A stretch of DNA of 64,000 nt, from contig NZ_JALSKT010000083.1 of assembly GCF_026988655.1 (NCBI RefSeq), positions 18,426 through 82,425 on the forward strand. Reading direction: 5' to 3'. This document shows positions 41,557 to 51,838 of this stretch, piece after piece. Source of the DNA: Sulfurimonas sp. GTDB taxonomy: Bacteria > Campylobacterota > Campylobacteria > Campylobacterales > Sulfurimonadaceae. The notes under the pieces are model-generated. The model saw only the letters and a program-made list of their open reading frames with translations, was not told where the DNA came from and did not search any database. Both the position numbers and the translations under genes were made by a program. Numbering within the stretch: position 1 is the stretch's first letter; each line of letters starts with the position of its first letter.

Positions 41557-44500
41557 TTGATCCGTAAATTTATACAGTTTGCTATAGAAAAACCACTTTT
41601 AAATCACATACTTCTTATATTTATCTTTATGCTTTCTATTTTTGCATATGTAAATATTCCAAAAGAGATATTTCCTCCTATGAATATGGATAAAATCACT
41701 ATCAATGGTGCTTATGCGGGAACATCAGCTGACATCCTTGATAAGATGGTTGTTCAAAGTATTGAAGATGATTTACAAAATATTGATGAACTTGAAGATA
41801 TAAAAAGTAGCATTAAAAATGGCTCTTTTAATATAACGGCTGAGATTAAAACGGGTTCTGATAATATTCTTGTACTTAATGATGTCAAGGATGTTGTCAG
41901 CGGGGTAAAAAAAGATCTGCCAGCAGATATGAATGAGCCTGTGGCTAAGATACAGACACATGCTTTTCCTCTTGTGCTTATCGCTCTCTCTGGTAATGTA
42001 TCTAAGGCCGAACTTTTAGATAGAGCGGATGAGCTTAAAAGTGAGCTGAGTAAGTTTAAAGATTTGAGTGATATTACTGTTCGCGGTGATGCAGAAGAAG
42101 AACTCTCTATAAAACTCAATCCTGAAAAAATACGAGCTTATGGACTCTCTGCCAAGCTTGTAGTAGCACAGATAAGTAAAATAAGTTCAATCTTCCCAAT
42201 AGGGACGATAAAAGAAAAAGCAAATCATCTCTATATCTCAACCTACAATGGTGAAAAAACCAAAAAAGCCATAGAAAATACCACGATAGTTGTGGGTGAT
42301 GTAAAGCTAAGGATAGGGGATGTCGCTGATGTTGCCTTTAAGCTGAGTGATGAGGTGGAACTCTCTCATTATAATGGTGTACGTAATGTCTCTGTTAATG
42401 TGACTAAAAGTAAAGATGGCAATGCTATTGCTCTAGTTCGGGATATACGCAAGCTTTTAAAAGAGCAAAAGTTAAAACATCCCGAGCTCAATTATAATAT
42501 CTACACAGATACTTCTATCTGGATTAAAAATCGTCTCAATGTTGTTTTCTCAAATATAGCTTTTGGACTTGCTCTTGTCTTTTTAGCAATGTTGATTTTT
42601 ATAAACAAAGGTATTGCTTTTGTTGTGGCACTTGGTATTCCTGTGAGTTTTATGATAGGGCTTATAGCGACTGAATTACTTGGTGACAGTTTAAATATGC
42701 TTTCTCTTTTGGGTGCGCTTATAGCCCTTGGAATGCTCGTGGATGAGGCCATAGTAGTCGCTGAAAATATCTACCGCCATCTTGAAGAGGGGATGGATAG
42801 AAAAGAGGCAGTGATAAATGGAGCGGCTGAGATGTTTCCTGCCGTCCTCACTGCTACATTGACGACAGTTTTTGCATTTTTACCAATGCTTTTGATGACG
42901 GGTGAGATGGGAATGTTTATAAAAATTATTCCTATTATGATTACCGTTTTATTACTTTCCTCACTTTTTGAAGCTTTTTATTTTCTTCCTCTCCATGCGC
43001 ATGACTTTTTAAAAGTCTCCAAAAGTGGAAGTTTTACAAAAAGATTTTGGGATAAAATGTACACTTGGTATAGTAAAGTTTTACATTTTGTTTTTAAAAG
43101 AAAGATTACTTCTTTACTTCTTATCGTTGTGAGTATTTTGGCACTTGAATTTGTTATGATTAAAAATGCTAAGTTTCAACTGTTTCCTGATTTTGATAAC
43201 ACTCAAATATATGTTTATGGAAAAGTGAACATCAACAATGAGCTTAGAGATACGGAAAAAATAGTCTCAGATCTTGAGGGTATCATCTTAAAAAATGTGG
43301 ATAAAGAGAATGTATCATCTGTTACTTCTGTTATCGGTTTTAAAATGGACTCTAAAAACAGAGCCGAACTTGGCGAAAATATGTTTCACATTTTTGTTGA
43401 TTTGCATGAGAGAGCACCTGTAAACTTATTTGATAAATATATCAGTCCTTATCTTTCTATAGAATACGACGCAAGTGTGCAAACAAGACAAGTAGATGCA
43501 AAAGATATAGCAAAAAACATCAAAGCAGAACTTGCAGCTATAAAAGAGCGTAAAGATAAAGAAGGGAAGCCTCTTTTTGAAGAACTTGTTGTCAAAGTTC
43601 CTGGAGCTGGTGTTGTAGCAAATGATGTTGAGATAGGACTAAGCTCTAAAGATGGCAAAGATGTTGTTCCTTATCTCAAATCTTTAGAAAAAGAGTTAGC
43701 AAAGATACAAGGTGTCTTTAACATTTCTGATGATGCGACTTTGGGTGAAAAAGAGCTCAAACTGCGAGTGAATAGCTACGGACAAGAGTTAGGGTTTAAT
43801 GAAACAGATATTTCAAATGAACTCAGAGCCTATTATCTCAAAGGTGAATATGGAAAACTCTTTAATGACAAAGGTCTGATTCGTATCAGAATTGAAAGTG
43901 ATTTGGATAAGAGCATTGATTCTATACAAAACATAGAACTCCAAGTACCTTCTTCAAACAAATATGTACAACTCAGAGATATTTGTGATTATAAATATAT
44001 TCAAAGTTTTGTAACTTTAAAAAAAGAGGATGCAAAACGTGTGCGTAGTTTGTACGCTTCCATAGATAAAAAAGTCATCACTTCTTCAGAAGTAATGCAA
44101 AAGATTAGACCGTTTTTGAAAAAAGTAGAAGATGCAGGTATAAGTGTAGATATAAAAGGTGAAGAAAAAGAGAACAATAAAAATAAAAAAGAGATGATGC
44201 AGTCTGGACTTATAGCAATATTTTTGATATTTATCACACTTGTTTGGCTGTTTGATTCTATCAAAAAATCACTTATTGTTATTAGCACCATTCCTCTTGT
44301 TTTGCTTGGTGTTTATGTCGGGCACTGGTTGATGGGGCTCAACCTTACTATGCCGGGACTTATAGGTATCGTTGGACTTGCGGGAGTTGTTGTCAATGAT
44401 GGACTCATCATGGTGGACTTTATAAAAAATGCAAAAGATACAGAGGAGTTGATGCGTCGCGCAAAAACACGACTCAGACCTATCTTGCTGACATCATTGA

Positions 44501-44694
44501 CAACTGTTCTTGGACTCTTGACACTGATATTTTTCGCCTCAGGTCAAGCAAAGATTCTCCAACCAATGGCAGTTTCACTTGGCTACGGAATAGCATGGGC
44601 AACAGTGCTTAACCTTATCTATGTACCACTTCTGTATGCCGTTATATATAGAATCAAAGTACCTAAAAATATACAAAACAAAATAGAAGGATAA
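41557..44694 (+). CDS. RND-family efflux transporter
   Basis: 1045 aa, two sets of TM segments; ALIALGMLVDEAIVVAENIYRH and GLAGVVVNDGLIMVDF. Confidence 0.95.
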   Translation: MIRKFIQFAIEKPLLNHILLIFIFMLSIFAYVNIPKEIFPPMNMDKITINGAYAGTSADILDKMVVQSIEDDLQNIDELEDIKSSIKNGSFNITAEIKTGSDNILVLNDVKDVVSGVKKDLPADMNEPVAKIQTHAFPLVLIALSGNVSKAELLDRADELKSELSKFKDLSDITVRGDAEEELSIKLNPEKIRAYGLSAKLVVAQISKISSIFPIGTIKEKANHLYISTYNGEKTKKAIENTTIVVGDVKLRIGDVADVAFKLSDEVELSHYNGVRNVSVNVTKSKDGNAIALVRDIRKLLKEQKLKHPELNYNIYTDTSIWIKNRLNVVFSNIAFGLALVFLAMLIFINKGIAFVVALGIPVSFMIGLIATELLGDSLNMLSLLGALIALGMLVDEAIVVAENIYRHLEEGMDRKEAVINGAAEMFPAVLTATLTTVFAFLPMLLMTGEMGMFIKIIPIMITVLLLSSLFEAFYFLPLHAHDFLKVSKSGSFTKRFWDKMYTWYSKVLHFVFKRKITSLLLIVVSILALEFVMIKNAKFQLFPDFDNTQIYVYGKVNINNELRDTEKIVSDLEGIILKNVDKENVSSVTSVIGFKMDSKNRAELGENMFHIFVDLHERAPVNLFDKYISPYLSIEYDASVQTRQVDAKDIAKNIKAELAAIKERKDKEGKPLFEELVVKVPGAGVVANDVEIGLSSKDGKDVVPYLKSLEKELAKIQGVFNISDDATLGEKELKLRVNSYGQELGFNETDISNELRAYYLKGEYGKLFNDKGLIRIRIESDLDKSIDSIQNIELQVPSSNKYVQLRDICDYKYIQSFVTLKKEDAKRVRSLYASIDKKVITSSEVMQKIRPFLKKVEDAGISVDIKGEEKENNKNKKEMMQSGLIAIFLIFITLVWLFDSIKKSLIVISTIPLVLLGVYVGHWLMGLNLTMPGLIGIVGLAGVVVNDGLIMVDFIKNAKDTEELMRRAKTRLRPILLTSLTTVLGLLTLIFFASGQAKILQPMAVSLGYGIAWATVLNLIYVPLLYAVIYRIKVPKNIQNKIEG

Positions 44695-44696
44695 AT

Positions 44697-45134
44697 ATGA
44701 ATTTAGAAATAAGTCAAGCACAGTTTGGTGTAAGACCACCAGTACAAAAACCGATACCAGAATTTTTACTTGAAGTAGGAGAAGAGGGCATACGTGAACT
44801 TATCTCAAAACATTATGATGCGATAAAAAAAAGTGACATTGTGCATCTCTTTCCTTTAGATGAAGCTGAGTTTGAAAAAGCAAAAATAAACTCTGCAGAT
44901 TTTTTCATACAAATATGTGGTGGACCAAAATACTTTAACACTAACAGAGGTGCGCCACAGATGGTTGGTCGTCATGCACGATTTAGAATTGATGCAAAAG
45001 CAAGACTCACTTGGCTAGAGCTTTATAAGCCACTTTTACAAGAGCTTAAAGAACAAGGTGTAACTGAGACTTCTTTGAAGTCATTTTGGGGATATTTGGA
45101 TATCTTTTCTATATGGATGATAAATACAAAATAA
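44697..45134 (+). CDS. Truncated hemoglobin-like globin
   Basis: FFIQICGGPKYFNTNRGAPQMVGRHARFRI; typical trHb pattern. Confidence 0.88.
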   Translation: MNLEISQAQFGVRPPVQKPIPEFLLEVGEEGIRELISKHYDAIKKSDIVHLFPLDEAEFEKAKINSADFFIQICGGPKYFNTNRGAPQMVGRHARFRIDAKARLTWLELYKPLLQELKEQGVTETSLKSFWGYLDIFSIWMINTK

Positions 45135-45198
45135 CAGCTGTATAATAAGCATTATATAAGGAATCTCCTTGTATAATTCCGACCTACCAACAAAAAGT

Positions 45199-45275
45199 GG
45201 GTTCTTAGCTCAGTTGGTTAGAGCTCTCGGCTCATAACCGAGCGGTCGAGTGTTCGAGTCACTCAGAACCCACCA
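45199..45275 (+). tRNA. tRNA-Met (CAT)
   Basis: Cloverleaf GGGTTCT..AGAACCC with CCA; anticodon loop CTCATAA. Confidence 0.94.
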
Positions 45276-45330
45276 CTTTTATACAACTATCGTTTTCTTT
45301 GTAAAATTTTCTACTAATAAAGGTGGAACC

Positions 45331-46185
45331 TTGCTATCAAAATCATTATTCTTAATAATACTTATAGCTTTTCAAGCACTTCATGCAGACTTGATTCTAA
45401 CTACAAATAAAACTACAAAAACCATAAATGACTATACACTTATCACAAAAAAACCTGTAATGGGAGCCGTCATTGATAATCTCGCAACAGATGCTATGAT
45501 AGCTGCTTGGGGATTTACATATTGGGATTGGGGAAATAGGTCTTTGCATTCTAAAACAGAGCCATGGTTTGAAAAAGATTCACAAACTGGTGGATCTGAT
45601 AAAACAGGACACTTTTATATGACTTATCTTCTTTCTCGTGTTTTAGCTTCTCGCATGCAAGATCGCGGGTGGACTTTGGAAGAATCTTCGCTCTATGGTG
45701 CACTCTCCGGTATGCTCTCTATGACATTGCTGGAAGTTGGAGATGGAACTAGCAACTACGGTTTTTCAAAAGAGGATTTGGCTGCAGATGCTATAGGTGC
45801 TAGTTTAGCTTATTTGATTCGAGTCTACCCAAGGGTTGATGACTTTGTAGATGTAAGACTGGAGTATCTACCGACAAGTGACTATTTAAAAGGTGGGGAC
45901 AACACTACTGACTATTCAGGAATGAAGCATCTTGTTGCGTTTAAGATGGCAGGATTTGAATCACTTGAGCATAGTTATTGGAGTTTACTCGAGTTTCAAG
46001 TCGGTTATTACGCTAGAGGATATCGCTCTTTTGATACACAGCCACGTAGTCAACATCTTTATGCTGGTGTAGGTATTAGTTTGGCAAATTTGGCTAAGAG
46101 AAGCCAGATCAATGTACTCAAAAATTTGTTTGAATTTTATCAACCGGGACATACTTACATCGAAAAAGATTTATGGAATCGTTAA
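45331..46185 (+). CDS. YfiM/DUF2279-like outer membrane-associated protein (TTG start proposed)
   Basis: AAAGGTGG RBS then TTG; signal peptide LLSKSLFLIILIAFQALHA; SDKTGHFYMTYLLSRVLA. Confidence 0.65.
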   Translation: MLSKSLFLIILIAFQALHADLILTTNKTTKTINDYTLITKKPVMGAVIDNLATDAMIAAWGFTYWDWGNRSLHSKTEPWFEKDSQTGGSDKTGHFYMTYLLSRVLASRMQDRGWTLEESSLYGALSGMLSMTLLEVGDGTSNYGFSKEDLAADAIGASLAYLIRVYPRVDDFVDVRLEYLPTSDYLKGGDNTTDYSGMKHLVAFKMAGFESLEHSYWSLLEFQVGYYARGYRSFDTQPRSQHLYAGVGISLANLAKRSQINVLKNLFEFYQPGHTYIEKDLWNR

Positions 46186-47158
46186 ATTGTCTTTTTTGAT
46201 TCGTATATCTTTTATTATGTTATTTGTAACAAAAGAGCTAATGGCTCAAAGTTTTACAACACCAATTCACTCTACAAATCAATATATAAACCAAGTTATT
46301 ATGTACCGTCCTTATACTAGTGCCGCTGTAATTCAGGAACAAGAAGATGTTACTATGAGCATCTCACAATCTAATGTATTTCAAAAAAGTACAAATCTGA
46401 CTGCTGATTTTGGATTAACAACATTTGATCTTACATACTCTACTCCAGTTACAAGAAGTTTCGCTTTTTCTTTTGAGTTTCCTCTTTATTATGTTTCAAG
46501 GGGATTTTTGGATAAACCTCTTGATTTTGTCCATAAAGGGCTGGGCATAACCACAACACGAGAAAATGAAGGGCATGTTGATGATCAAATGACCTATACC
46601 ATTACCGATAAAATAGAAAAATATGACCCTTATTTTGCTGCTGGAAATCCACAAATCGAGATAAAATACCTCCTTTATTCTGATGCAAAACTTTCTTTTG
46701 CTATGAATGCAGGTATCAAGTTACCTTTAGAAAAAACAAGTGATGGTTTTACAAATGGCAGAGTTGATTATATGTATGGGCTTGCATTACAAAGAGAGTA
46801 TGACTCTATCGCATGGATAACAAATGTTGTTATCACTTACAATGGAGAGAGAAGACTCTCACCAGATATAGTCTCCAAACAAATACGCTATTTTTTCTTT
46901 TTGGCAAATCAATTTTCTTTAAAACCCTTGTTGCCTTTTGCATTTTTTGACAGATGGAAGTTTCTATTTGCTTATCAATACTCCTCTGCTCCTTATGCAA
47001 GTCAAGATAAAAAGTTTAGCAGTTATACGCATTTGTTACAATTTGCACTACGGAATTATCTTGAGAGTAAGCGGTATGTAGAGCTGTTTTTCAATCAAAA
47101 CACGATACCAAGACACAATGAAGCAGATGTGACTTTTGGTCTCTCTTATCATTTTTAA
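46184..47158 (+). CDS. DUF3187-like outer membrane protein (TTG start proposed; ORF track begins at 46112)
   Basis: Signal-like N-terminus, beta-barrel pattern, terminal FGLSYHF. Confidence 0.6.
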   Translation, partial: KLSFLIRISFIMLFVTKELMAQSFTTPIHSTNQYINQVIMYRPYTSAAVIQEQEDVTMSISQSNVFQKSTNLTADFGLTTFDLTYSTPVTRSFAFSFEFPLYYVSRGFLDKPLDFVHKGLGITTTRENEGHVDDQMTYTITDKIEKYDPYFAAGNPQIEIKYLLYSDAKLSFAMNAGIKLPLEKTSDGFTNGRVDYMYGLALQREYDSIAWITNVVITYNGERRLSPDIVSKQIRYFFFLANQFSLKPLLPFAFFDRWKFLFAYQYSSAPYASQDKKFSSYTHLLQFALRNYLESKRYVELFFNQNTIPRHNEADVTFGLSYHF

Positions 47159-47170
47159 AGGTTTTTAGCA

Positions 47171-48262
47171 GTGCATTATTTTTTTGGATTTTCATATTGG
47201 AAACATCAGTTTGTAAGACCTTTTTTCCCTGAAATAGATAAAAAAGAGATATGTTTTATCAACCCTTTTTTCAAAAAGAACTATTTTAAACAGGCGAAAA
47301 AAAAAGGTCTTGACAAAAATGCTACTGTATATATCTGGGGTAAAAAAAGCTTTCCGCTTGTCGAAGCGTATGCAAAAACACACAAGCTTAAGATTTACAG
47401 AGTAGAAGACGGATTTATCCGTTCGGTTGGGCTTGGCTCAGACTTGACGCAACCTTACTCCCTTGTTGTTGATTCAAGAGGTATTTATTTTGATCCAACA
47501 CAAACAAGTAATCTTGAGTATATATTGCAAACTTATGACTTTGATGCAAAGCTCTTACAAAGAGCGAAAAAAATTCAGAACTATCTTATACAAGAGAAAC
47601 TTTCTAAGTACAACCTTTATGAAAATATCCAACTCGATGTTCCAAAAGATAAAAAAATCGTTTTAGTACCGGGGCAGGTAGAAGATGATGCTTCTATACG
47701 TTACGGTGCTAATGGCATGACAAACTTGAAGCTTTTAAAACTTGCCCGTCAAAATGCTGAGGATGCCTACATCATATACAAGCCACATCCAGATGTTCTT
47801 GTAGGTAATAGAGTGGGCGACATACAAGAAGCAACAGCGTTGCAGTTTGCTGATAGGGTAGTAACAGAAGTTGGGCTTGAGAGCGTTTTAGCAGTTGCTG
47901 ATGCGGTGCATACGATGACTTCTCTTGTTGGCTTTGAAGCACTTATGAGAGGTAAAGATGTTTTTACTTACGGTATGCCTTTTTATGCAGGATGGGGGCT
48001 TACCCAAGATATGCTGCACAGCAGTAGACGAGAGAGAAAACTAAGCTTAGTAGAGCTTGTTGCAGGAACCCTCATCATATATCCACGTTATCTCAATCCA
48101 GAAAAAAAAGTGCTTTGCGAGATAGAAGATGTACTTGATTTGTTAAAACGAGAGAAAGAACTTTACAGTAGTGCCCCCTACAAAAAGATAAAAATTAAAC
48201 TTCGTAATTATATCAGTAGAAAATTGCAACTATTTTTGCGTATAATAACACTGAAAGGTTGA
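47171..48262 (+). CDS. kpsC: Capsule polysaccharide biosynthesis protein KpsC-like (single-domain length)
   Basis: YIWGKKSFPLVEAYA, RVEDGFIRSVGLGSDLTQPYSLVVDSRGIYFDP, VLVPGQVEDDASIRYG. Confidence 0.85.
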   Translation: MHYFFGFSYWKHQFVRPFFPEIDKKEICFINPFFKKNYFKQAKKKGLDKNATVYIWGKKSFPLVEAYAKTHKLKIYRVEDGFIRSVGLGSDLTQPYSLVVDSRGIYFDPTQTSNLEYILQTYDFDAKLLQRAKKIQNYLIQEKLSKYNLYENIQLDVPKDKKIVLVPGQVEDDASIRYGANGMTNLKLLKLARQNAEDAYIIYKPHPDVLVGNRVGDIQEATALQFADRVVTEVGLESVLAVADAVHTMTSLVGFEALMRGKDVFTYGMPFYAGWGLTQDMLHSSRRERKLSLVELVAGTLIIYPRYLNPEKKVLCEIEDVLDLLKREKELYSSAPYKKIKIKLRNYISRKLQLFLRIITLKG

Positions 48263-48263
48263 T

Positions 48264-49460
48264 ATGAATAATATAGGAACAATTAAGCACAAAAACATAC
48301 TTTTTTTACAAGGTCCTATGGGAAACTTTTTTAAGAAGTTGGATAGTTTGTTTGTAAAACAGGGTGCTACAACGTATAAGATTGGTTTTAATATGGGTGA
48401 TAGTTTCTTTGCAAATCATTCAAACTATGTTGCCTATAGAGACACACGAGAGCATTTTACTGCGTTTATAAAAAACTTCTTAGATGAAAAAAAGATTGAT
48501 ATGATCTTTCTCTTTGGGGATTGCAGGTATTATCAAAGAAGGGCTATTCAAACTGCCATGAAGCTTGGTTTAGATGTTTTTGTTTTTGAAGAAGGTTACA
48601 TCCGTCCAAACTATATAACTATGGAACGCTATGGCGTGAATGACTTTAGTAAGATTAGCCGAAAACGAGCATTTTATGATAGCTTAGATCTGCAAGAGAT
48701 ACCAAAAGCTGAAGATGTTAACTATTCAAAACTACAGATGGTGTATAGTGCCGTTGTATATTATCTAGTATCTAGTTTATTTCAACAAAGATATCCAAAT
48801 TATATTCATCATAGAGAGTTTGCTGCGTTTAAAGAGGCATTTTTTGGACTAAGAAGTCTTACAAGAAAGTTTATATATCCCTTGCATGAACACAAATATC
48901 TGAATATTATTCAAAATGAACTCTCAAAAAGATACTTTTTCGTACCCTTACAAACCTACAATGATTTTCAAATCCTAGAACACTCTGAGTACAAGTCGGT
49001 TGAGAAGTTTATCATAGAAGTGTTAGAATCATTTGCACACTCAAATACAAGTGCATGGCTTGTCTTCAAACATCATCCTGTTGATAGAGGGCGTAAAAGA
49101 TATACAAAGTTTATCATTGATCAGGCAAAACTTTTAAAGATAGAAAAAAAGGTTTTGGTCTTGTACGATACACATCTTCCTTCTCTGCTGAAAAATGCCA
49201 TAGGTACTGTTACCATTAACAGTACAGTGGGACTCTCTTCACTTTATCATGGTACGCCAACTATAACACTGGGTAATGCCATCTATGATATAGAAGGGCT
49301 TACTTGTAAAGGTTTGTCTTTAGATGCATTTTGGCACAAACAATTAGAACCAGATAAAGAGCTTGTACAAAAATATAGAAAGTTTTTGATTGACAACACA
49401 CAACTAAATGGTAGTTTTTATGGGAAACTCCCAAGGGAATTTAAAACCTTGAAATCATAG
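48264..49460 (+). CDS. kpsS: Capsule polysaccharide export protein KpsS-like
   Basis: FLQGPMGNFFKKL, VFEEGYIRPNYITMERYGVN, TVTINSTVGLSSLYHGTPTI. Confidence 0.9.
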   Translation: MNNIGTIKHKNILFLQGPMGNFFKKLDSLFVKQGATTYKIGFNMGDSFFANHSNYVAYRDTREHFTAFIKNFLDEKKIDMIFLFGDCRYYQRRAIQTAMKLGLDVFVFEEGYIRPNYITMERYGVNDFSKISRKRAFYDSLDLQEIPKAEDVNYSKLQMVYSAVVYYLVSSLFQQRYPNYIHHREFAAFKEAFFGLRSLTRKFIYPLHEHKYLNIIQNELSKRYFFVPLQTYNDFQILEHSEYKSVEKFIIEVLESFAHSNTSAWLVFKHHPVDRGRKRYTKFIIDQAKLLKIEKKVLVLYDTHLPSLLKNAIGTVTINSTVGLSSLYHGTPTITLGNAIYDIEGLTCKGLSLDAFWHKQLEPDKELVQKYRKFLIDNTQLNGSFYGKLPREFKTLKS

Positions 49461-49748
49461 TGTTTTCAATACAACATATGATTTTAATATTTCTTTTTCT
49501 ATACTTCTGTTAAAATTTTTGTGAACAATAATATCTACTGGTTTATGTAGTAAACGCTCTAGTTTGGCTAATGTCCTTATCTTCTTTTCATAAAGATTTG
49601 AGTTCTCATGTGGTACAATAAACAAATCTATATCACCACCTTTTTTACTATTATCTACTCTACTACCAAAAAGAGAAATACTCACCATACCAAAAATATT
49701 TTCTACTGTATTGATAATGATATCTTTTTCATACTTCTCTAATCTCAT
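49455..49748 (-). CDS. MNT-domain nucleotidyltransferase (antitoxin-like)
   Basis: GSRVDNSKKGGDIDLFIV (GSx10DxD). Confidence 0.88.
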   Translation of the reverse strand: MRLEKYEKDIIINTVENIFGMVSISLFGSRVDNSKKGGDIDLFIVPHENSNLYEKKIRTLAKLERLLHKPVDIIVHKNFNRSIEKEILKSYVVLKTL

Positions 49749-50184
49749 TATATCTTTCCTGTAATTTTGAACTTATCTCTAACAGTAGAGGAGTTTTGCG
49801 TATAAGCAACTCCAATGCATCCATCAACTCATCCTCTTCACCAGGGTATTCATGTGCTATATTATTACGTACTTTTCTTAATTCATCCCAAGTGTCAATA
49901 TCAACAATACCCTCTTTCTCTATCTCTTTGAGTAGCAATAAAAAAGATTTATCCTGCACGTCAAATCTATTAAACTCCAAAAAAGCTCTAAAAATTTTAC
50001 TTCCTATAAGGTCTTGAAGCTTAGAAAAGCGAAAAACCAAAGCATTGATAGCAAATTTCTCAAGACTTGGAAGAGTATCATAATCTTGTATAGGTAAGCT
50101 AATAGCACTATTTGCTTCTTCTATGAGGGCTATATGTTTTTTTGCTTCAGTAAAATATGCATCCAATCTTTTTTCTATTAACAT
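49729..50184 (-). CDS. HEPN-domain toxin-like protein
   Basis: RX4HXY motif RNNIAHEY; 20-bp overlap with the MNT gene. Confidence 0.85.
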   Translation of the reverse strand: MLIEKRLDAYFTEAKKHIALIEEANSAISLPIQDYDTLPSLEKFAINALVFRFSKLQDLIGSKIFRAFLEFNRFDVQDKSFLLLLKEIEKEGIVDIDTWDELRKVRNNIAHEYPGEEDELMDALELLIRKTPLLLEISSKLQERYNEIREV

Positions 50185-50213
50185 TTTATATCCTTAAAAC
50201 CATTGTATTATAC

Positions 50214-51836
50214 TTAATATCGTAGGACGATAGCTGCACCGACTGCTATTTGGTAAACGATTTGTGTTATGTCTTTTATGACCTGAAGATATTTTGTATC
50301 TACTTTTCCTAAAACTAAGATGGAGTCTCCTGGCTTGACATTGTACGTGTCACCAAAGAGAGTATTGTCATCGTAAGTAACGACTTTTCCATTTTTTTGT
50401 ATTATTAAGACCTGATCACTGTTGGCTCTAAAGTTAAATCCACCACAAGCATTGATATAGTCATCAAATGTCATATCTTTGACATAGGTCTGCGCACCTG
50501 GAAGCATTACCTCTCCTTGTACTATAACCATACGATTTTTCTTAGGGATATATATCGTGTCACCGTCTTCGAGATATATTTGCGATAAATTACTATCTTT
50601 GTTGATGATGACCTGTCCTTTAAACTCTACTTTTCGTGCTCGATCTATAAAGTTCATAACGAGTTGGGATTCCTGCTTTCGTATCATCGCCTCTTCTGTT
50701 GTCAAAGAACCGGCTGTGAGTGTTTTTGCTGCCAAATCATCAAGCTGAGCGTTAAGGAGGTTTTTTTGCTTTTGCGCGATGCTTTTTCTATAAAGCTGAA
50801 AAGAGTTCTCATCTGAGAGATCTGTCATCTTGATTTTGTCAAACACCTCTTGCAGTGTTGTACCTTTTTTTACTACAAGGTTATGAATGTTTGCGTGTTC
50901 TCCGCTGATCTCAATTTTGATATCTTTTGAGTTGTGATCAGGGATAAAGTTTACACTCTCACCACTATATATCTTCATATCCAAATTGTTTTTTATGGCA
51001 TATATATTTATGCTTTGTTCATTGTCTTGATTGTATTTAGTGACAGTGAAGTTTGTTAAAGTAGGGTTGGGTAGAACTACTTGAAGTATATCTCCTAAAG
51101 TCACCCAGTCACGTAGCATCTCAAACCTATAGGGTCGCTTGACATCCCCTGTAATTTCTATGTAGTTTTTGACACTCTCAACTACGATGACATCTCCCAT
51201 ATGAAACTGAAAAAGTTTTAAAGAACCACTCAGTAAAAATGTGTACAAATCTACATCATATATCTCTTTGTTTTGTCGTAGGACTTTAATATTTCTGTAG
51301 CTTCCACTTTTAGCATCAATGCCTCTTGCCTTATCTATAAACTGGATGATAGAGTCAGAAGAAAGCCCCTCATAGAGTCCTGGCTTATTCACTGCACCTG
51401 TTACAAAGATACTTACTGGCTGGTAAGACTCTAAGTCTGCATAGACAAAGACGCTTTTTTTGAAGACTTTTTTAACAGCTTCTTGTAGTGTTTGACTGAG
51501 TTGATCGTTACGAATACCGGCTACATGGACAGTACCAACTCTAGGAATGAAAATATTACCTTGAGAATCAACATTCACTTTCGTTTGAAAATCGAATGAG
51601 CCCCATAGTTTGAGATTTATCGTATCGCCTATACTTATGAGATAGTCAGGATTGTATCTGTACTGTCTGTTTTTTGAAAAACTGCCATTGAAAAGGTTGT
51701 ATCCAAAAACACGAGTAGAAGCATCAACAAAGGAGTTGTTCATATCTTGTGATATTTCTTCATTGTTAAGGTTAGATAACTCAACTCCAAAAAGAGAAGA
51801 GGTGAGCATAAAAGCAAAGAGTAGTTTTTTTATCAT
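50214..51836 (-). CDS. kpsD: Polysaccharide export outer-membrane protein KpsD/Wza-like
   Basis: Signal peptide; YLISIGDTINLKLWGSF, SLBB domains, VQGEVMLPGAQTYV. Confidence 0.9.
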   Translation of the reverse strand: MIKKLLFAFMLTSSLFGVELSNLNNEEISQDMNNSFVDASTRVFGYNLFNGSFSKNRQYRYNPDYLISIGDTINLKLWGSFDFQTKVNVDSQGNIFIPRVGTVHVAGIRNDQLSQTLQEAVKKVFKKSVFVYADLESYQPVSIFVTGAVNKPGLYEGLSSDSIIQFIDKARGIDAKSGSYRNIKVLRQNKEIYDVDLYTFLLSGSLKLFQFHMGDVIVVESVKNYIEITGDVKRPYRFEMLRDWVTLGDILQVVLPNPTLTNFTVTKYNQDNEQSINIYAIKNNLDMKIYSGESVNFIPDHNSKDIKIEISGEHANIHNLVVKKGTTLQEVFDKIKMTDLSDENSFQLYRKSIAQKQKNLLNAQLDDLAAKTLTAGSLTTEEAMIRKQESQLVMNFIDRARKVEFKGQVIINKDSNLSQIYLEDGDTIYIPKKNRMVIVQGEVMLPGAQTYVKDMTFDDYINACGGFNFRANSDQVLIIQKNGKVVTYDDNTLFGDTYNVKPGDSILVLGKVDTKYLQVIKDITQIVYQIAVGAAIVLRY

Positions 51837-51838
51837 TT

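Noticed and set aside
45250-45330. ORF-track start of the YfiM-like gene inside tRNA-Met
   Set aside because: The ATG lies within the tRNA; a TTG at 45331 with a good RBS and signal peptide is more plausible.
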